Below, piece by piece: positions 6,836 to 9,625 of a stretch of DNA of 9,625 bases. Where the stretch lies: NCBI GenBank assembly GCA_003246035.1, contig QKBP01000092.1:1-9625 (forward strand), in the 5' to 3' direction. The notes beneath the pieces were generated by a model. It was given only the letters and a program-made list of their open reading frames with translations, was not told where the DNA came from and made no database searches. The position numbers and the translations under genes are program-made. The stretch comes from Desulfuromonadaceae bacterium. Its GTDB lineage: Bacteria; Desulfobacterota; Desulfuromonadia; Desulfuromonadales; SZUA-401. Within the stretch, counting starts at the first letter, position 1. Each line of letters starts with the position of its first letter.

Positions 6836-8455
6836 CCCCGACCCGAGCAGCGTGCGCATCCCCCGGCGCACCGCCGTCGCTTCGATGCTCGCCGCATCCT
6901 TGTTGTCGAGCACCAGGGCGCGCAGCGTCTCATCGGGGACGAGCAGCTCGAAGAGACCGGTGCGTCCCCGGTAGCCAAGCTGCTGGCAGGCCTCGCACCC
7001 CGCGGGGCGGTAGAGCGTCGCCCCCGCCTCGATGTGTCCGGTCAGCCCGAGCTCCTCGAGGAACGTGGCCTCGGCGGTATACGCTTCGCGGCACTCCGGG
7101 CAGAGGCGGCGCACCAGGCGCTGGGCGAGGATACCGATGATCGCTGAGGCGGCGAGAAACGGCGCCACGCCCATTTCGACCAGACGCGTGAGGGCACCCG
7201 CGGCGTTGTTGGTGTGCAGGGTCGAGAAGACCAGGTGGCCGGTCAGCGCCGCCTGCACGGCGATCTCCGCCGTCTCGGCATCGCGGATCTCGCCGACCAT
7301 GATGATGTCGGGGTCCTGGCGCAGGATCGAGCGCAAGCCGTTGGCAAAGGTCAGGTCGATCTTCGGGTTGACCTGGATCTGGCCGACGCCGTCGAGCTGG
7401 TATTCGACCGGGTCCTCGACGGTGATGATGTTTTTGTCCTGGGTATTCAGGCGTGACAGGGCCGCGTAGAGGGTGGTGGTCTTCCCCGACCCGGTCGGTC
7501 CGGTCACCAGAAAGATGCCGTGCGGCCTGTCTGTGAGGGTTTTTACCCGGGGGAGGAGCTGGCCGTCGAGGCCGACCTGCTCGAGGGTCAGCACGCCGGA
7601 GGTGGTTTCGAGCAGGCGCAGCACCACGCGTTCGCCGAACACCGTGGGGAGGGTCGAGACGCGTACGTCGATATCGCGGCCGGCGATGCGGACTCGGAAG
7701 CGCCCGTCCTGGGGGAGGCGCTTTTCGGCGATGTCGAGATTGGCCATCACCTTGATGCGCGAGACGATTCCCGCGTGGGCCTTGCGAGGCGGATGCAGCA
7801 GGTCGTGGAGCACCCCGTCGATGCGGAAACGGACCACCAGATCCTTCTCGAACGGCTCGAGGTGGATATCGCTGGCTCGCCGCTGGCTGGCCTGGGTCAG
7901 CACGCTGTTGACAAAACGGATGATCGGCGCCTCGTCGGCACTGTCGAGCAGGTCACTCGACTCGAGCCGCACCGCCAGACCGTCCTGGGCATCGCCGTGG
8001 ATGTCGGCAATCACTTCGCCCGCCTGCGGCAGCTGTTTCTCGTAAGCGCGGTTGATCGCGGCCTGAATGGCTGCCGGAGTCGCCACGCGGCACGCGATGC
8101 GGGCCTGCAGCAGCACCGCGAGGTCGTTGCACGTTTCGACCGCGAGGGGATCGGCCACGATCAACGTAACGGTCTCACCGTCACGGTCCAGGGGGATTAT
8201 CTGCTGGCTGCGGGCGTAGCCGATCGGGATCTGCTCCAGCAGCTCCTCCGAGGCGCCGTCCGGAATCACCTCGCAGTAGGGGAGTTCACACTGCCGGGCG
8301 AGGGCCTGGGCCAGCTGTTCCTCGGAGATCAGCTTGCGCACGAGCAGCTGGGCACCGAGCCGAAACCCCTGTTCACGGGCTTCTTCGGCGGCCTGCTCGA
8401 CCTGCTCCGGCTCCAGGCCGGCGCTTTCGACGAGGATGTCCCCCAGTCGCGCCAC
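6774..8455 (-). CDS. gspE: Type II secretion ATPase GspE, frameshifted near its C-terminus
   Basis: GspE is the cytoplasmic hexameric ATPase that powers pseudopilus assembly. Residues 3-55 hold a duplicated RLG...L motif of the MshEN (T2SSE_N) type and ~60-140 complete that domain. The ATPase core follows: Walker A GPTGSGKTTT at 319-328, Asp box ITVEDPVEY at 344-352, Walker B IIMVGEIRD at 384-392, His box GHLVFSTLHTN at 406-416, and a four-cysteine zinc motif (C452, C455, C487, C490). The start is GTG, supported by GAGGAG six bases upstream. After about residue 541 the frame no longer matches the family. The expected tail AGETSLEEVVRVTRDEG and its TGA (6776-6774) are present in the -1 frame. 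The coordinates given assume the intact gene; as written, the frame instead runs into gspF. The cause could be a real mutation or a sequence error. Confidence 0.93.
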
Positions 8456-8458
8456 GGC

Positions 8459-9625
8459 TTACTCCTCACCGGCGCCCGGAGCCGCATCTTCGACCGGGCT
8501 CTGCGTCATCGGGATTTCCGGTCCGGACCCATCGAGCAACTCCTGCTGCAGGGGGGACATGTCTCGCGGGAAGCGCATCTCCTCTTCGCGGAAGCGCCCC
8601 ATCAGCTTGCGGCTGCGTTGGGTCAGGCGTTCGAGGTCGCCGGCGTCATTGACGATGTGCGGGGTGATGAAAACCAGCAGGTTGGTCTTGCTCTCCTCCA
8701 CGCGCCGGCGCTTGAAGAGCCAGCCGAGCAGGGGGATGTCGCCGAGCAGGGGGACCCGCTCCTCGCTGTTGGTGCCGATCAAGCCTCCGAGCACCACGGT
8801 ACGGCCGTTCTCGGCCAGCACGCTGTTACGCAGCAGGCGCTTGGTCAGGGTAGGGCCAACCTCGTTGACGTTGCCGAGCTGGGTCTGGGCCAGGTCGGTC
8901 AGTTCCTGAAAGACATTCAGGCGAACCAGGTTCCCTTCCGTGACCTGCGGGGTGAAGCGGAGCGTCAGGGCCACGTCCTGGCGTTCGATGGAGACGCTCT
9001 GCGCGAGCCCGTCGCTCGCGCCGGTGTCGGTGAGGCGGCTGGTGATGATCGGGACGTTGGCGCCGACGACGATCTCCGCCTCCTCGTTGTCGGAGGTCAG
9101 CAGGCGCGGGGCCGAGAGGATGTTGACGTCGGAGTCGCTCTTGCTCGCGTCGATCAGGGCCGAGAGGGCCGGGACGGTGACCGGATTGCCGTCCAGTCCG
9201 TTCACGGTGACCGGGTTGAACAGCCCCCCGACCAGGATCCCCTCGATCGACTGGGTCAGCAGCGTAGGGACGCTGCTCCCATCCGGCGGGACGAGCGAAC
9301 CGAGGTTGGCCGGACCGGCATTGAGATTGCTGGTCCCGAAGATCACCCCGTCCCCTTCGTACGACCCGGCCCCCTGCAGCGACATCCCGAGCTGGCTGGT
9401 GACGTCCATCGAGAGTTCGAGGATCAGCGCCTCGACGAACACCTGCTTGCGGCGGATGTCGAGCTGCCGGATGATGTCGCGCAGCACCTCGTACTCCTCC
9501 GGGGTCGCGTTGATCACCAGGGCGTTGGTCGGCTTGTCGGCGGTAATCGTCACCGCCCCGAGGGTCTCCTTGGCCTGCTGGGCGCCCGGCGATGCATTGG
9601 CCGGGGTCCGCTTGACGCCGGTGAC
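8459..9625 (-). CDS. gspD: Type II secretion system secretin GspD, C-terminal 388 codons (5' partial)
   Basis: GspD forms the multimeric outer-membrane pore through which folded substrates leave the periplasm. The frame is open to the window edge at 9625, so the signal peptide and N0 to N2 domains lie outside. The visible part begins in an N3-like domain (TITADKPTNALVINATPEEY, then RKQVFVEALILEL) and continues into the secretin beta-barrel domain. Family hallmarks are VNILSAPRLLTSDNEEAEI, the NSVLAENGRTVVLGGLI stretch and the secretin signature VPLLGDIPLLGWLF followed by LLVFITPHIV. After this comes a tail of about 60 residues that is rich in Asp and Glu (ends PGAGEE) and does not look like a typical pilotin-binding S-domain. 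The TAA stop lies 3 nt before gspE, and its last two Glu codons double as the gspE ribosome-binding site. An internal GTG at 9553 is not the real start, because conserved N3-type sequence continues upstream of it. Confidence 0.96.
   Translation of the reverse strand, partial: VTGVKRTPANASPGAQQAKETLGAVTITADKPTNALVINATPEEYEVLRDIIRQLDIRRKQVFVEALILELSMDVTSQLGMSLQGAGSYEGDGVIFGTSNLNAGPANLGSLVPPDGSSVPTLLTQSIEGILVGGLFNPVTVNGLDGNPVTVPALSALIDASKSDSDVNILSAPRLLTSDNEEAEIVVGANVPIITSRLTDTGASDGLAQSVSIERQDVALTLRFTPQVTEGNLVRLNVFQELTDLAQTQLGNVNEVGPTLTKRLLRNSVLAENGRTVVLGGLIGTNSEERVPLLGDIPLLGWLFKRRRVEESKTNLLVFITPHIVNDAGDLERLTQRSRKLMGRFREEEMRFPRDMSPLQQELLDGSGPEIPMTQSPVEDAAPGAGEE
8462..8467 (-). promoter_or_regulatory. 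Ribosome-binding site fixing the GTG start of gspE
   Basis: GAGGAG on the minus strand, six bases before the GTG at 8455. It is formed by the last two sense codons of gspD, so termination of gspD and initiation of gspE are physically coupled. It supports GTG as the true start, and the following residues ARLGDILVE are a typical MshEN domain opening. Confidence 0.8.

Larger units (their letters stand above)
5555..8455 (-). other. Continuous gspE-gspF reading frame (966 codons) caused by frameshift
   Basis: One frame is open from the gspE GTG to the gspF TAA. It would give GspE residues 1-541, then about 20 out-of-frame residues (starting AWPARPRW and ending PATRVE), then complete GspF from Met562. 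An automated annotator would probably report one fused GspE/GspF protein. The linker has no resemblance to GspE or GspF, whereas the -1 frame over the same bases encodes a perfect GspE tail and stop. The fusion is therefore better read as a product of an indel than as an evolved domain fusion. Confidence 0.9.

Noticed and set aside
6825..6850. Programmed -1 ribosomal frameshifting at the gspE end
   Set aside because: A -1 slip would restore the GspE tail, but no slippery heptamer is present and the product would still be two residues short of usual family spacing. Mutation or sequence error explains it better.
1..9625. CRISPR arrays, tRNA or rRNA genes, insertion sequences, attachment sites
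   Set aside because: No regularly spaced repeats, no tRNA-like or rRNA-like sequence, no transposase or integrase motifs and no inverted-repeat boundaries were seen. The window is fully occupied by T2SS genes.

Overview
The window is a stretch of one large, tightly packed operon for a type II secretion system (T2SS, general secretory pathway). Every convincing gene lies on the minus strand, so transcription runs from base 9625 towards base 1. The order is gspD (5' end off the window), gspE, gspF, gspG, gspH, gspI, gspJ, gspK, gspL, gspM, gspN (3' end off the window). The sequence is visibly G+C-rich. The D-to-N gene order, a gspN directly after gspM, and a GspE with a full MshEN-type N-terminus suggest a high-GC proteobacterium or Desulfuromonas/Geobacter-like member of the former Deltaproteobacteria. 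That placement is an inference, not proof.

Layout: 9625-8459 is the secretin GspD (outer-membrane pore, N3 and secretin domains present). 8455-6774 is the assembly ATPase GspE and 6772-5555 is the inner-membrane platform protein GspF. 5527-3622 holds four prepilin-like proteins: GspG (major pseudopilin), GspH, GspI and GspJ. 3638-2703 is the tip pseudopilin GspK. 2686-1307 and 1310-786 are the inner-membrane partners GspL and GspM. 789-1 is GspN, which is easily missed because its frame runs off the window without a stop. GspC and the prepilin peptidase GspO are not in the window.

Genes are separated by at most 27 nt and many overlap by 4 to 32 nt, so translational coupling is likely throughout. 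No internal promoter or terminator is convincing, and no stretch over 300 bases lacks a gene. Functionally, GspE hydrolyses ATP and, with GspF, GspL and GspM, drives assembly of a GspG pseudopilus capped by GspH-I-J-K, which pushes folded periplasmic substrates through the GspD pore.

The most notable oddity is a frameshift in the last ~20 codons of gspE. It removes the gspE stop and fuses gspE in frame to gspF as one 966-residue open frame. The expected GspE tail is still intact in the -1 frame and ends one base before the gspF ATG. A second point is that the GspE N-terminus carries a 24-5-24 residue double motif resembling the MshEN cyclic-di-GMP-binding signature. Otherwise the region is a canonical T2SS, and I see no evidence for a new kind of system.
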